DNA of 64,000 nucleotides from Deinococcus sp. QL22 (GTDB taxonomy: Bacteria; Deinococcota; Deinococci; Deinococcales; Deinococcaceae): positions 1 through 64,000 of the forward strand of contig NZ_CP097154.1 in NCBI RefSeq assembly GCF_023370075.1. Direction: 5' to 3'. Below, piece after piece: positions 32,550 through 42,751 of the stretch. A program made the position numbers and the translations under genes. The notes below the pieces were generated by a model. The model saw only the letters and a list, made by a program, of their open reading frames with translations, did no database searches and had not been told where the DNA came from. How positions within the stretch are numbered: position 1 is the first letter of the stretch; each line of letters opens with the position of its first letter.

Positions 32550-32759
32550 TTATAATTCTGGATCAGGCATAGGCAATCGCTTTTGCCCCCCTGTTCGCTT
32601 GTGGGCCCCTGTTTTTTCAGCTGCCTGTTGCGCCCTGTTTGACCATTCCCGTTCCTTCTGTGCTTCGCGTATATAAAAGTCAGCACACGCCTGCCCAACT
32701 TCGACGGCGTGCGCCAAGAGTTGCCTGGCCTTAATCAGCACGTGTTCGTCTTGTGGCAT
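32550..32759 (-). CDS. small hypothetical protein
   Basis: A 69-residue charged protein from the ATG at 32759 (MPQDEHVLIKARQLLAHAVEVG and then ACADFYIREAQKEREW), predicted mostly alpha-helical with an amphipathic pattern and a Lys/Arg-rich C-terminus. No ribosome site precedes the ATG. TAAGCT five bases upstream could be a -10 for a leaderless transcript, but no -35 matches well. No family recognised; the gene is plausible, not proven. Confidence 0.4.
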   Translation of the reverse strand: MPQDEHVLIKARQLLAHAVEVGQACADFYIREAQKEREWSNRAQQAAEKTGAHKRTGGQKRLPMPDPEL

Positions 32760-33177
32760 AGGCCAGCTTAAGCAGTGGTTCCCACATTCACATGGCAAGG
32801 CAGGGGAGTTCTCTGAAGCTGAGCTTCAGCCAGTCAACAGTCCAGCTTTATTTAGGGCAACCGGGGTCACCATCTGAGAACGACCTTGATCCCAGTGACG
32901 CGATCTGGGCTGAACTTTCCTAAACACTTGGAGCCGTGACAGTCGGAGCGCCACTCCATTACGCCTACGCCTGGAACTCACGTCATTCGGAGTCTGATTA
33001 GAAACCTCGTTTTTTGGCCTTCAATCCGAGCAGAGCCCGTATATTTAGTCCGTTCCCTGCTTAAGCTCAACCATGATCTGCCCTTTTCTTACCATTTCAA
33101 ATTCATGGGGCGCTTACAGTTGAGCTGATGCTTCATCCATCATTCATTTGTCAGGGCGCAGCCTCAAGGCGGAAGCG
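32760..33177. other. 418-base intergenic region
   Basis: No gene seen. An in-frame TTG at 33148 could extend the response regulator by ten residues but has no ribosome site. No repeats or hairpins of note. Confidence 0.4.
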
Positions 33178-33630
33178 GTGAAACGGCCTTTACGGGTCAT
33201 GCTCATCGATGACAATCCTCTTGACCGGGCCCTGGCAGAAGAGGCTTTTGCACTTCTGAAGCAACCCTGCACATTGGTCACCATGCCCAGTGGAATAGAA
33301 GCGCTCCATGTCTTGATGGCCGCTGACACGCTGCTGCCCGATCTGGTGCTGCTGGACATCAATATGCCTGGCATGAACGGCCTCGCGGTGTTGGAGAAGA
33401 TCAAGGGACATCCAACCCTTAAAAATCTGCCGGTGTTGATGTTGACCACGTCTATGGCAGATGACGATTTGCGGCGGGCCTACGCGCTTCATGCCAGTGC
33501 CTATCTGCCCAAAGCGGTCAGTTTTGAAGGCTTCCTGACCCAGTTAGAAGGCCTAGTGACCTTCTGGCACAACGCCAAGACCACGACATGGCCCAACACA
33601 CTCACCCCAGAAAACTTGATGCCTCAATAA
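33178..33630 (+). CDS. single-domain response regulator (Rcp1-like)
   Basis: A 150-residue stand-alone receiver domain. Asp11, Asp12 and phosphoacceptor Asp60 (LVLLDINMPGMNG) are present, with Thr in VLMLTTS and Lys in AYLPKAVS. The long ADTLLPDLVLLD spacing and absence of an output domain match the Rcp1 group that pairs with phytochrome-like kinases. GTG at 33178 follows a GGCGGAAG purine stretch. No kinase is adjacent; the large kinase at 13054-15609 is a possible partner by architecture only. Confidence 0.82.
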   Translation: MKRPLRVMLIDDNPLDRALAEEAFALLKQPCTLVTMPSGIEALHVLMAADTLLPDLVLLDINMPGMNGLAVLEKIKGHPTLKNLPVLMLTTSMADDDLRRAYALHASAYLPKAVSFEGFLTQLEGLVTFWHNAKTTTWPNTLTPENLMPQ

Positions 33631-34028
33631 AAGCGGGAGTCAAGCAGGGTCTGGGTCTTCGAGCTGCGTGTAGAACAACATTTGCTGCGTTTTCCTGTGC
33701 TGCCGCTAGCAGCGAGGGGGCGTAAGTCCCCAAAGGTTTTTCTGAGCACTGAGAACCTTGATCGCAACTTTTGACCCGTTTTGAGAGGTGCATCTTGAAG
33801 AGATGCCTTGTCAGCCAATACTCGCCCCACAGCAGGCGGTACACGGCTGGCCCTCGCTACTCACATCCCAATTTTCCGGAAAGACACCGGGGCCTCACCG
33901 TTCCCGCTGCGACGCCGGTTCTGCTGTCTTCCGCTGCTCGGTGTATTCAACAAATAGCGGCGACCTCCAGAGGGCCAACCGTAACCGGCGGCAAAGTTGC
34001 GCGGCCCAAGGCGTGCTCTTCTGAAGGC
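33631..34028. other. 398-base region without a clear gene
   Basis: Open frames on both strands are short and have no family pattern. The frame of the M28 peptidase stays open to 33771, but the residues before 34029 look like random translation and the signal peptide starts only at 34029. Confidence 0.45.
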
Positions 34029-35180
34029 ATGCACCCTTGGAAACGCTGCGCCTGGCTGGGCGTGCTGATGCTGGCTTCCAGCGCCCTGGCAACCATTGAG
34101 GACGATCTCCGCACGGTGTTGCCGTTCGGCCCCCGAGTGACGGGCAGCGCCCCCAACGAACAGGCCCGGACATACTTTGAAGCGCAGTTTCGGGCGCTAG
34201 GCTACACGACTCGCCGCGAGGTATTTACCTATCCCCGCTTCGACGACCTCGGCTCTGATGTGGGCGTGGGCGCTGAGTCCCTGGCTGGCCGGGCGCTGCA
34301 AGGCAGTACTGGGGGAGAAGTCACGGCGCGAATCGTCCGGATTCCCGGTGCAGGCACCCCCGAGGATTTTAAGGCCGTAAACGTGCGCGGCCAGGTAGCA
34401 GTGGTGCAGCGCGGACAGATTTCTTTTGTGCAAAAAGCCAACAATGCCCTTGCAGCGGGCGCTGCAGGCCTCATTGTCGTCAACAACGAAGCCACAGCCT
34501 TGCAGGGCCAGTTGGGAGAACGGGTGGCGCTTCCGGCGCTGACGGTGCCCAGCACGGCAGACGCCGCGTTGCGGGGCGGCCAGCAGGTGACGCTAGGGGT
34601 GCGCGTGCGGGACGGCGAGGTGCGCGGCGTGAACGTGGTGGCCTTCAAATCAGGTGTGACCCGCCCCGACATCCTTTTTGGGGGGCATATGGACTCGGTG
34701 GCGCTGGCCCCCGGAGCCAACGACAACTTGTCCGGAAGCGTGGCTGTGGTCGACATTGCCCGGCGGGTGGCGAATACACCATTGGCCGCCCGCAGCTACT
34801 TTGTGCTCTTCGACGGAGAAGAAGACGGACTGCGCGGCTCGCGGGTGTTCGTCAAAGACAACCCCGCCGTGATTGGGAGCCTGAAAGCAATGTTCAACTT
34901 TGACATGATTGGTGTGAATGCCACGCCACTCAATGTGACTGGGGAGGGCCGGTTGGTGCAGTTGGCTCAGCAGGCCGCACAAATTTCAGGCTCGCCACGC
35001 CAAGAGGGCGGCAGTGATCAGGTGCCGTTTGCACAGGCAGGCATTCCGACGCTGTTTTTTCACCGGGGCCTCGACGCCAATTATCACCAGCCCGGCGATA
35101 CGTTGGCCGACCCGCGACTGATCCGGGCCACCGTGGACGCGGCCCTCAAAACTGCCGAAGCCGCCCTGTTGAACAGCTAA
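34029..35180 (+). CDS. secreted M28-family zinc aminopeptidase with PA domain
   Basis: A 383-residue exported metallopeptidase. The signal peptide MHPWKRCAWLGVLMLASSALA is followed by an N-terminal peptidase segment. A PA domain (NVRGQVAVVQRGQISFVQKANNALAAGAAGLIVVNN) is inserted at about residues 115-190. Zinc ligands of M28 are visible: His in GGHMDS, bridging Asp in GANDNLSG, Glu pair in FDGEEDGLRGS, Asp in FNFDMIG and the last His in DANYHQPGDT. It should remove N-terminal residues from peptides outside the cytoplasm. The start is set by the signal peptide. Confidence 0.88.
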   Translation: MHPWKRCAWLGVLMLASSALATIEDDLRTVLPFGPRVTGSAPNEQARTYFEAQFRALGYTTRREVFTYPRFDDLGSDVGVGAESLAGRALQGSTGGEVTARIVRIPGAGTPEDFKAVNVRGQVAVVQRGQISFVQKANNALAAGAAGLIVVNNEATALQGQLGERVALPALTVPSTADAALRGGQQVTLGVRVRDGEVRGVNVVAFKSGVTRPDILFGGHMDSVALAPGANDNLSGSVAVVDIARRVANTPLAARSYFVLFDGEEDGLRGSRVFVKDNPAVIGSLKAMFNFDMIGVNATPLNVTGEGRLVQLAQQAAQISGSPRQEGGSDQVPFAQAGIPTLFFHRGLDANYHQPGDTLADPRLIRATVDAALKTAEAALLNS

Positions 35181-35323
35181 AGCACTGACGCGGCTTAGAG
35201 TCGGGAATAGAACGACAGAGTGAGCTGTAAACCTAAGCGATGAGAAGCAGCAACAGCGGACAGATCAGACCCTGGCAAGCCTGCTCTTACTGAAGCTGGA
35301 TAGGCCTCAAGGAGCCTGTCTTG

Positions 35324-35714
35324 TCACCCGGACGCTGTGGTTTGCAGGGATTCAAGTGTTCTACAGCCGTGAGCGCCGTCATTCCGCTTTGGGCGACCAG
35401 AACTCAAGCCCTTCAGGTCGATGCGGCCTGGATGCGGGCCAACGTAGAGGCGTCGGGCGGCCTGATGATGGGCCCAAGCCCTGATGTTTGCGCTGGCGGC
35501 ACATGTGGGACAAGCTGCAGCCAAAGCTACTGTGCGCCGCGCCGTCGCCCTGGCCCGCCAAGACGGACAGCCATTGACCGAGGCCCTGCGGCTTTGCACC
35601 AACGCACCGTTAGACTGGGCTGCCTTACACGAAGACCACTATCTGGGCGTCAACGACGCGCTGATCGATAGACTGCTCGGCCTCGCGGACGCCCGGCACA
35701 GGAGAACGCCATGA
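35324..35714 (+). pseudogene. 3' remnant of a PcaB/adenylosuccinate-lyase-type gene, frameshifted
   Basis: Frame 1 carries LQVDAAWMRANVEASGGLMM up to about 35471; frame 2 then continues AQALMFALAAHVGQAAAKAT and on to [20 protein letters not shown]. Together they match the C-terminal end of fumarase/aspartase-superfamily lyases such as 3-carboxy-cis,cis-muconate cycloisomerase (PcaB). Removing one G from the GGG at 35471-35473 joins the frames. The N-terminal two-thirds are absent. The stop overlaps the thiolase ATG, so this was once the upstream gene of a beta-ketoadipate operon. Confidence 0.65.
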
Positions 35715-37015
35715 CCCCATCCCTCCCCCTGCCTCCCCTTTTATCTGACCGTGACGTGGTCATCGTGTCTGCCGTGCGCTCGCCCATCGGGGCCATTCGC
35801 GGCAGTTTGTCTACCGTGCGGCCCGACGACCTCGCCGCCAGCGTGATCCGGGCCGCCGTGCAGCAGGCTGGAATTGACCCCGCCCAGATCGAAGAAGTGA
35901 TCTTGGGCTGTGCCAATCAGGCGGGCGAAGACAACCGCAACGTGGCGAGAATGGCCGCATTGTTGGCGGGTCTGCCCGAATCGGTGGCGGGCCTGACCGT
36001 GAACAGGCTGTGTGCGTCGGGTCTGAGTGCCATCAATACAGCGGCCCGCGCCATCCGCAACGGCGACGGCGACGTGTACGTGGCAGGCGGCGTGGAAAGC
36101 ATGACCCGTGCGCCCCTCGTGATGCCCAAAGGTGGGCAGGCGTTTGCCAATGGCAATGTGACCGTCTTCGATTCCACCCTCGGCTGGCGCTTTCCCAATC
36201 CGGCGATGGAAGCCCTGTTTCCGCTGGAGGCGATGGGCGAGACGGCGGAAAACATCGTGGAGCGCAGCCGCGCTGGAGAATATTCCTTCAGCGAAATCAC
36301 ACGGGAAGATCAGGACGCCTTCGCGCTGGAATCTCAGCGCCGCACGGTGGCCGCGCTGCACTCGGGCGCATTCGAGAGCCAGATCGTGCCGATTGAGGTG
36401 AAGGGCAAGAAAGGCGTGACGGTGTTCGATACCGACGAGCATCCCCGCTACAAGCGTGATGGGGATGGATTCACGCTTGCCACCGACGCGGCAACCCTTG
36501 CCGGACTGAAACCCGCGTTTCGCAAGGGCGGCACAGTCACGGCGGGCAACGCCAGCGGCCTGAACGACGGCGCGGCGGCACTGGTGCTGATGAGTGCGGG
36601 CAAAGCGCGTGAACTGGGCATTACGCCGCTGGCCCGCTGGGTGGGTGCGGCCTCGGCAGGTGTCGACCCCCGTGTGATGGGATTGGGGCCGATTCCGGCG
36701 ACCCGCAAACTGCTCTCTCGCACAGGCGTCGACCTGAACCAAATAGACCTGATCGAACTGAATGAGGCCTTTGCCGCTCAAGCTCTGGCATGTATTCGGG
36801 AATTGGGACTGGATGGGGAGCGGGTGAATGTGAACGGCGGCGGCATCGCACTCGGCCACCCGTTGGGCATGAGTGGAGCGCGGTTGGTGGTGGCCCTCAC
36901 GCATGAACTGCAGGCGCGGGGCGGACGCTACGGTTTGGCGACCCTGTGCGTCGGCGTCGGCCAGGGCGAAGCGGCCCTGATCGAGCGAGTTGAAGCAAAT
37001 CAGGTGGAGGCATGA
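35711..37015 (+). CDS. pcaF: thiolase (3-oxoadipyl-CoA thiolase-like)
   Basis: A 434-residue thiolase. Catalytic Cys101 is in [12 protein letters not shown], the second-cysteine motif is [10 protein letters not shown], and [17 protein letters not shown] holds the conserved His. It resembles PcaF/PaaJ thiolases, which split 3-oxoadipyl-CoA into succinyl-CoA and acetyl-CoA. The assignment to 3-oxoadipyl-CoA rests mainly on the coupled CoA-transferase downstream and the PcaB-like remnant upstream; a general acetyl-CoA acetyltransferase is the alternative. It overlaps the next gene by four bases. Confidence 0.82.
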   Translation: MTPSLPLPPLLSDRDVVIVSAVRSPIGAIRGSLSTVRPDDLAASVIRAAVQQAGIDPAQIEEVILGCANQAGEDNRNVARMAALLAGLPESVAGLTVNRLCASGLSAINTAARAIRNGDGDVYVAGGVESMTRAPLVMPKGGQAFANGNVTVFDSTLGWRFPNPAMEALFPLEAMGETAENIVERSRAGEYSFSEITREDQDAFALESQRRTVAALHSGAFESQIVPIEVKGKKGVTVFDTDEHPRYKRDGDGFTLATDAATLAGLKPAFRKGGTVTAGNASGLNDGAAALVLMSAGKARELGITPLARWVGAASAGVDPRVMGLGPIPATRKLLSRTGVDLNQIDLIELNEAFAAQALACIRELGLDGERVNVNGGGIALGHPLGMSGARLVVALTHELQARGGRYGLATLCVGVGQGEAALIERVEANQVEA

Positions 37016-38379
37016 AAACTGTACCGATCATCTCCGCACAAGGGGCGGCGGCGCTGGTCAAGTCCGGAGACCGACTCTTGGTGGGCGGCTTTGGCATGAC
37101 TGGAAACCCGGTGCATCTGATACATGCGCTGGCCGAAACGGACACAGGCGACCTGACCTATATCGCCAACAACGTGTCCGAGCCGGGTCTCAGTGGAGGT
37201 TTACTGCTCCGCAACGGACAACTGAGGAAGGCTATCGGCTCGTATTTCACCTCTAACCCGGAAGCGGTGAAGGCGCATATGGCGGGCACGCTAGAAGTGG
37301 AATTGATGCCGCAGGGCACGCTGGCGGAAGCGATCCGGGCGGGCGGAGCAGGTCTGGGCGGTTTCTATACCCCCACTGCTGCTGGAACCCTGATTGCCGG
37401 GGGCGCTGAAACGAAGATGCTGAACGGGCGCGAGATGGTGTTTGTGCCGGCCCTGCGCGGCAATGTGGCGTTTATTCGGGCTTGGCGGGCCGATACGGCA
37501 GGCAACCTGCAGTACCGCCTGACCGAGCAGAATTTCAATGCGGGTATGGCGACGGCTGCCGACCTCGTGATTGCAGAAGTGGAAGAAATCGTAGAGGTGG
37601 GGCACATCGCGCCCGAACACGTGCATACGCCCGGCCTGTACGTGGATTATCTGGTGCAGGCACACCTGACCTTGGCCGACTTGGGCAGCAGCGCCGATGT
37701 GCGGGGCGGGGCCAAACGGGTGGACGCAGCCCGCCTGAACATGGCCCGCCGCGCCCTTCAGGAATTGCGGCCCGGCGCGGTGGTGAACCTCGGTATCGGC
37801 ATTCCAACTCTGGTGGCCGACCTAATCACGCCCGCACACGCCGTGAATCTGCACACCGAAAACGGCATGCTGGGCGTGGGGCCAGCCCCTCAGGACGGCG
37901 GCGCGATGGATTATCCAGTGAATGCAGGCAAGATTCCCGTGACTGCCCTGCCGGGGGCCAGTTACTTTGATTCGGCGGCCAGCTTCGGCATGATCCGGGG
38001 CGGGCATGTCGATATTGCTGTAATGGGCGGCCTGCAGGTGGACGCGGCGGGTAATCTGGCAAATTGGGCTGTACCGGGTAAACCGCTGCTGGGTGTGGGC
38101 GGCGCGATGGATTTGGCGGGCGGGGCAGGACGCCTGATTATCCTGATGACCCACACCGACCCTGACGGCACACCCAAAATCGTGCCGCGCTGCACCCTGC
38201 CGCTGACCACATCGGGCGCGGTGGATATGATCATCACGGACAAGGCCGTGTTCGAGTTCGTGAATGGCGACCTGACGCTGACCGAACTCATGCCCGGAGC
38301 GACGCTGGAACAGGTGAGGGCCACGACTGGAACGAGCTTCCGCGAGGCGCTTCAGACTACCGAGGCGGAGCCAGTTTAA
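37012..38379 (+). CDS. fused 3-oxoacid CoA-transferase (A and B subunits)
   Basis: A 455-residue protein in which both halves of a 3-oxoacid CoA-transferase are joined, as in animal SCOT. The A half has [15 protein letters not shown] and FYTPTAAGT; the B half begins near [23 protein letters not shown], with catalytic Glu283 in [11 protein letters not shown], then [15 protein letters not shown]. The junction of about 15 residues ([15 protein letters not shown]) acts as linker. With the thiolase it would complete the end of the beta-ketoadipate pathway (succinyl-CoA:3-oxoadipate) or use acetoacetate. Most bacterial relatives are two genes. Confidence 0.87.
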   Translation: MKTVPIISAQGAAALVKSGDRLLVGGFGMTGNPVHLIHALAETDTGDLTYIANNVSEPGLSGGLLLRNGQLRKAIGSYFTSNPEAVKAHMAGTLEVELMPQGTLAEAIRAGGAGLGGFYTPTAAGTLIAGGAETKMLNGREMVFVPALRGNVAFIRAWRADTAGNLQYRLTEQNFNAGMATAADLVIAEVEEIVEVGHIAPEHVHTPGLYVDYLVQAHLTLADLGSSADVRGGAKRVDAARLNMARRALQELRPGAVVNLGIGIPTLVADLITPAHAVNLHTENGMLGVGPAPQDGGAMDYPVNAGKIPVTALPGASYFDSAASFGMIRGGHVDIAVMGGLQVDAAGNLANWAVPGKPLLGVGGAMDLAGGAGRLIILMTHTDPDGTPKIVPRCTLPLTTSGAVDMIITDKAVFEFVNGDLTLTELMPGATLEQVRATTGTSFREALQTTEAEPV

Positions 38380-38705
38380 GGACAACCACGGTTCTCTTGC
38401 GACCAAGCGGGCAACGCGAGTCTGGGGAATAAGGACTCTGAATGGTCTTGATCTCGTTGGGCCAAGACCAAACGCAGTGGATTTGGCTGGGGTTGTGTAT
38501 TTCATTTCGGAAAGCGAGCAAGCACCGCCTTGCCCAACCACCCACATTCTCTGCATTCTCTGCAAGCCCGACAAAACGCCTTCCCAACTGGCCGTTGCTC
38601 AGCTGGGTCGCTGGGCAGCTGGACTACATGCCCCAGAAGACAACGGCAAACGATACGCCACATGGCTGAACCTTCCCACTCCAGGCGGGGATTACACTGG
38701 CCCCA
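38380..38705. other. 326-base intergenic region
   Basis: No gene seen. GGTCTTG (38444-38450) and CAAGACC (38463-38469) form a seven-base inverted repeat that may be a weak terminator or an operator. The promoter of the MFS gene is probably here. Confidence 0.4.
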
Positions 38706-39944
38706 ATGCGTTCCCGTCCTGCCGCCATGATTTTCATTCTGCTCACCGCTCTCATCGACATCATTGGCATTGGACTGATCATTCCGGTGCTGCCGGGCTT
38801 GGTCAAGGAACTGGCTGGGTCAGAGGTCGCGGGTGCCCGCACCATCGGCCTGCTGACGGCGGCCTACGCGGTCATGCAGTTTATTTTCGCGCCGATTCTG
38901 GGTGCCCTGAGTGACCGCTTCGGGCGGCGGCCTGTGATTCTGTTCGCGTTGTTGGGCATGGGACTGGATTACCTGCTGCTGGCGTTTGCTCCCAACTTGA
39001 CCTGGTTGTTCGTGGGCCGCATTCTGGCAGGCATCACGGGTGCAAGTCTGACGGTTGCCAATGCCTACATTGCCGATGTGTCGCCGCCCGAAGACCGCGC
39101 CAAGAACTTTGGATTGCTGGGGGCCACCTTCGGCGTAGGTTTCATTCTCGGCCCAGCGTTGGGCGGGTTGCTCGGCGAGTACGGGTTGCGCGTGCCCTTT
39201 TTGGTGGCGGCGGCCCTGACTGGGCTAAACGTATTGTACGGCCTGTTTGTTCTGCCAGAATCGTTGCCTGCCAGCGCCCGCGCCAAGGCCATGAAACGCA
39301 GCGACCTGAACCCGCTATTGCCCCTGAAGGCGCTGGGCGAGTACCCCATTTTGCGGAGCCTCGCGCTGACCTTCGTGGTGCTGGGTCTCGCCGGGCAGGT
39401 CATTTTCAGTACGTGGGTGCTGTACACCGAAAAAGTGCTGAGTTGGAGTCCGGGGCAAAACGGCCTGGCACTGGCCTTTTTTGGCCTGCTCACGGCGGCG
39501 GTGCAGGGCGGCCTGATCGGGCCATTCATCGCCCGCTTCGGAGACCGGCGCACCATCATCACGGGCCTGATTGCCTCTATTTTTGAATTTTTGCTGCTTA
39601 GTGTGGCCCGCAGCGGCGCGCTCCTGTACGCCTCACTGGTCATGGGGGCTGTGGGCGGACTGGCTGGCCCCGCCATTCAGGGCCTCATTTCCCGGCAGGT
39701 CAGCGAAACCGAACAGGGCCGTGTGCAGGGCGCGATCACCAGCCTCAATAGCTTGGTGGCCGTCGTTGGGCCGATTGTCGCCACCGCCGTGTATGCCGCT
39801 GGGGTCAGTGGCGGTTTTCCCGGCGCAGCCTTCCTGATGGGCGCACTGCTGTCGGTGGCCGGAACACTGCTGATTTTGAGCGTGCTGCGCAGCATACCAG
39901 GGACTGGGCGGGATACTGCGCGGGCCGAGGCGAAAGAGGCCTAA
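38706..39944 (+). CDS. MFS drug efflux protein, TetA-like
   Basis: A 412-residue protein with 12 predicted helices. It opens [23 protein letters not shown] and has motif [13 protein letters not shown], at the loop after helix 2, both typical of the TetA/DHA1 group of tetracycline and drug:proton antiporters. [26 protein letters not shown] is the antiporter motif C in helix 5. Substrate cannot be predicted from this; many environmental TetA-like pumps do not export tetracycline. It stands alone. Confidence 0.82.
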   Translation: MRSRPAAMIFILLTALIDIIGIGLIIPVLPGLVKELAGSEVAGARTIGLLTAAYAVMQFIFAPILGALSDRFGRRPVILFALLGMGLDYLLLAFAPNLTWLFVGRILAGITGASLTVANAYIADVSPPEDRAKNFGLLGATFGVGFILGPALGGLLGEYGLRVPFLVAAALTGLNVLYGLFVLPESLPASARAKAMKRSDLNPLLPLKALGEYPILRSLALTFVVLGLAGQVIFSTWVLYTEKVLSWSPGQNGLALAFFGLLTAAVQGGLIGPFIARFGDRRTIITGLIASIFEFLLLSVARSGALLYASLVMGAVGGLAGPAIQGLISRQVSETEQGRVQGAITSLNSLVAVVGPIVATAVYAAGVSGGFPGAAFLMGALLSVAGTLLILSVLRSIPGTGRDTARAEAKEA

Positions 39945-40349
39945 GCACCTGCCGGGGCCGTAAGACAGGCTCAGCTGGAAAACGCATCTGGGCTCCGGGC
40001 CTCGTGCCTCGCCCATCAGAATGCAAGCAACCTAAAATATCAGTGTGATGTCGAGACGGACAACCTCTCTGCTGGCAAAAAGAAGCTCAGGTGTAACGGC
40101 GGGCGGCGTGACCGACCCATTGGCGACCCTTTAAAATCTGTTATGAACATATTGAAGGCTTGACTTCTGTTTTTACTCGCATGAATAGGATAGAATAAGC
40201 CTGTACTGGCGGGAGTGAAGCTTGTAAAACGCCGCTGCACAATGGGCTAAACTCCCCGCAAGAACACCACTCAGATACTGCTTAGCAATTCACCTAGCCA
40301 CCACAACTGAGGGCCGCCTCGCCCACCAGAACATGCCCGGAGGACACCC
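39945..40349. promoter_or_regulatory. upstream region of pprA
   Basis: A 405-base leader with an AT-rich core at 40130-40200. TTGACT (40160-40165) may be a -35, with -10-like TAGGAT at 40186-40191 (20-base spacing, long). TTATG at 40141 begins like the radiation/desiccation response motif, but the right half of that palindrome is not there (7 of 17 positions match), so no RDRM is claimed. GGAGG precedes the GTG start. Confidence 0.4.
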
Positions 40350-41210
40350 GTGACGCAAGCCAGCAAGATGAAGAAAACAGCCGCACCAGACGCCGCGCAG
40401 ATGGCTCAGGATGCCGAAACCGGGGCGCGGATGGCCCTGCAAGCCCTGCTCCGAACTGCCCTGCCTGACCTGAATCTAGACGTGCGTGAGGCCGTTAATC
40501 CTGCCGAACTCAGCGCCGCCCTGACGCGGGCGCATGAGGCGTGGGGATTGGGCCTGCGCCACGTGCAGCACGAAGTCCGCACCGAAGAAGGCGGTACGCT
40601 GGGGCTGTATGCCGACGGCGCACGCGTGGGCAGCGCACAAGACGCGCCCGAAGTGTTGGCCTCGGCTTACGCCACCATGCAGGCCTTAGACGCCGATGGC
40701 CTGAGCAGTTGGCCCGTGCTGCCCGAAGGCCACCGCTTTGCCTTGGAGGCCGGAACCCGCCAGATTCGTGTGCTGGTCGAAGATGGGCGCGACTTTGAAA
40801 GCCAGTGGACGGCCCACACGGGCGGGCTGCACTTCCGGACTGGGCGGCGCGGCGATGACCTGTGGGTCGAAGCTTTCCGTGCTGCGCTGGGCCGCGACCT
40901 TGTGCAAGACGCTGCCTGGGAAGTTGTAGAGCGCATTAAAGACCGGGCCCTGCGCCGGGAACTTCAGCGCCGGGCCGAAGAAAAAGGCATTTTGGGCGCG
41001 GTACTGGGCGCACGCGGCGAAGCGGTAGAAGCCAGCATGCGCCGTTCGCCGGGGCTACACTTCACCGTCAGCGCCGCAGTCATGCATTCCACCGCCCGTA
41101 CTTTAGAAGCATGGAAGGCCCTGCAAAAAGAAGCCGTAGCTGCACTGGAAGCCGCCCAAAAAGCGCAGGTAGACCGTTTGGTAGATCTGTTGGGCCGCAC
41201 CGGACGGTAA
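40350..41210 (+). CDS. pprA: DNA repair protein PprA
   Basis: A 286-residue protein, near the 284 of D. radiodurans PprA. Blocks shared with that protein, from memory, are WGLGLRHVQHE (its WGLGLHHLRHE), YATMQALDADGLSSW, DGRDFESQW, DAAWEVVERIKDRALRREL and LGAVLGARGEA. PprA binds DNA ends, polymerises, stimulates ligation and helps chromosome and plasmid segregation after irradiation; it is confined to Deinococcus. The start is GTG 40350 with GGAGG six bases upstream. The N-terminal 40 residues diverge. In D. radiodurans it is on the second chromosome and under RDRM/DdrO-PprI control. A strong terminator follows. Confidence 0.88.
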   Translation: MTQASKMKKTAAPDAAQMAQDAETGARMALQALLRTALPDLNLDVREAVNPAELSAALTRAHEAWGLGLRHVQHEVRTEEGGTLGLYADGARVGSAQDAPEVLASAYATMQALDADGLSSWPVLPEGHRFALEAGTRQIRVLVEDGRDFESQWTAHTGGLHFRTGRRGDDLWVEAFRAALGRDLVQDAAWEVVERIKDRALRRELQRRAEEKGILGAVLGARGEAVEASMRRSPGLHFTVSAAVMHSTARTLEAWKALQKEAVAALEAAQKAQVDRLVDLLGRTGR

Positions 41211-41242
41211 GAGTTCGGCTGTTGGATTAAAAATCATATTCT

Positions 41243-41275
41243 CCCCGCTCTGCTCATTCTCAATGTAGAGCGGGG
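41243..41275 (+). terminator. rho-independent terminator after pprA
   Basis: CCCCGCTCT (41243-41251) pairs perfectly with AGAGCGGGG (41267-41275) around a 15-base loop and is followed by CTGTTTTATT. Confidence 0.85.
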
Positions 41276-41745
41276 CTGTTTTATTGCCGCGAAGTGGTGT
41301 GCTGACCTGGGGGTCGTTTAAGCTTGAATTTTCAATGAACCGTACTCAGCTCATCGTTTAACAGCTCGACCTTAAACAAATTGAGTATCACGTGCAAAGC
41401 ATGGAAACAGTTCTACAGAAACTTAGCCTGATAACGAATGAAGACTTAGCGATCTCGTATCGTCTAGTTAAGTTTTTTATGAGTAGCGATTGAAGCAAGC
41501 TCAATCTAAGCTAATAAAAATATGCAAAGGCTGCTTTTGTGGGCTTGTTGGGGCCGACATAAACCTTAACCCAAGACAAACCCCGGTAAGCATTGAGAAA
41601 ACACTCAGCAGGATGGCAATGTAGCCTGATTACACTTGCTCCTGACCCTGATAGACGGCATGAACACAGGGAACGATGGTTTTCGTGTAAGACCAGACAT
41701 TCAGGACTACGTGTATTCCCCCTTCCCCTCACTGGAGGTTTTCCC
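41276..41745. other. 470-base intergenic region upstream of the DUF2382 genes
   Basis: No gene seen. The sequence is AT-rich from 41330 to 41530 and holds CTCGACCTTAAA at 41366, faintly like the segments at 16352 and 25632. The promoter of the DUF2382 gene is probably in this region; none was fixed. Confidence 0.4.
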
Positions 41746-42624
41746 ATGACACAGCCCCAACTTGCACTGCTTTCCGAACTGACCCGCACGCACGGCGACG
41801 CCCTGACCGGCGAAGGCGTGTACTTGCCTAATGGCAGCGTCGCCTACGGTACGAATGGCGAGAAGATCGGCACTATTCGTGATGCACTCGTTGATCCCTC
41901 TAGCGGCAAGCTGCGCTACCTTATCGCTGATGTGGGCGGCTGGTTTTCCTCCAAAGAAGTGCTGATTCCTGTAGGCCATGCCCGGATTAGCGATGACGGT
42001 GTGTACTTTGACAACCTGACCCGCGAGCAGGCCCGCGATCTGGGCGAGTACCGCTACGGCGAAATGTATGCCGACGAGTCGTATGAGTCCGACGAGCGCG
42101 TTCTCTTGGGAGCCGACAAGACCACGGCCGTAGATGAAACCGCCCGCTCTGCCTACCGGGACACTGCCTACCGCACGCCCGAGCGCCTGCAACTCTTGGA
42201 AGAGCGTCTGGTGGTCAATAAAGACCGTTTCCAAGCGGGCAGTGTAGAGATCGGCAAGCACGTAGAAACCCGCGAGCAGCAAGTGAACGTGGCTCTGGAG
42301 CGCGAAGAAGTGATTATTGAGCGCCACACCGTCACCGATGGGCAGGCCGTGACTGGGGCCGTGTTGGGTGAAGGCCAAACCACGATGCGCGTGGATCTGG
42401 AAGCCGAGCGCGCCAATGTGGGCAAGGAAGCTTACGTGGTAGAAGAAGTTGAAATTGGCAAACGCACCGTGACCGACAGTCAAGTCGTGACCGAAACCGT
42501 AGGCCGCGAAGTACTTGACGTGACCAAAACTGGGGAAGTCCGCATTGACCAGGGTGGCACGACGATGACCGAAACCACCTCCGAAATGTCCACTGAGATG
42601 AACAGTACCAACCGGAAGGTCTGA
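41746..42624 (+). CDS. PRC-barrel and DUF2382 stress protein (YsnF-like)
   Basis: A 292-residue protein. The N-terminal PRC-barrel ([40 protein letters not shown], about residues 37-85) is joined by an acidic linker to a DUF2382 domain from about residue 150 ([24 protein letters not shown], then [20 protein letters not shown]). DUF2382 proteins (YsnF in Bacillus) belong to general stress regulons; no activity is known. GGAGG precedes the ATG at 41746. A hairpin at 42670 follows. Its place beside pprA is compatible with a stress role. Confidence 0.82.
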   Translation: MTQPQLALLSELTRTHGDALTGEGVYLPNGSVAYGTNGEKIGTIRDALVDPSSGKLRYLIADVGGWFSSKEVLIPVGHARISDDGVYFDNLTREQARDLGEYRYGEMYADESYESDERVLLGADKTTAVDETARSAYRDTAYRTPERLQLLEERLVVNKDRFQAGSVEIGKHVETREQQVNVALEREEVIIERHTVTDGQAVTGAVLGEGQTTMRVDLEAERANVGKEAYVVEEVEIGKRTVTDSQVVTETVGREVLDVTKTGEVRIDQGGTTMTETTSEMSTEMNSTNRKV

Positions 42625-42669
42625 GGTCAGGCTGACCACTGACATTTCCGCAGAAGGATGACCGTCCCT

Positions 42670-42702
42670 CGGAGCAGCGTGGAAAGTATCCGCTCTGCTC
42701 CG
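42670..42702 (+). terminator. terminator-like hairpin
   Basis: CGGAGCAG (42670-42677) pairs with CTGCTCCG (42695-42702), followed by GGTTTTCC. It separates the two DUF2382 genes. Confidence 0.65.
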
Positions 42703-42751
42703 GGTTTTCCGTTCCCAACTTTGCATTTTATGCTGGACTGCGAGGCCCCTC

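Noticed and set aside
35741..36904. Long reverse-strand open frame within the thiolase gene
   Set aside because: His/Arg/Gly-rich translation typical of an antisense shadow in GC-rich coding DNA; the forward frame is a clear thiolase.
40141..40157. RDRM upstream of pprA
   Set aside because: Only the left half of the motif matches (7 of 17 positions).
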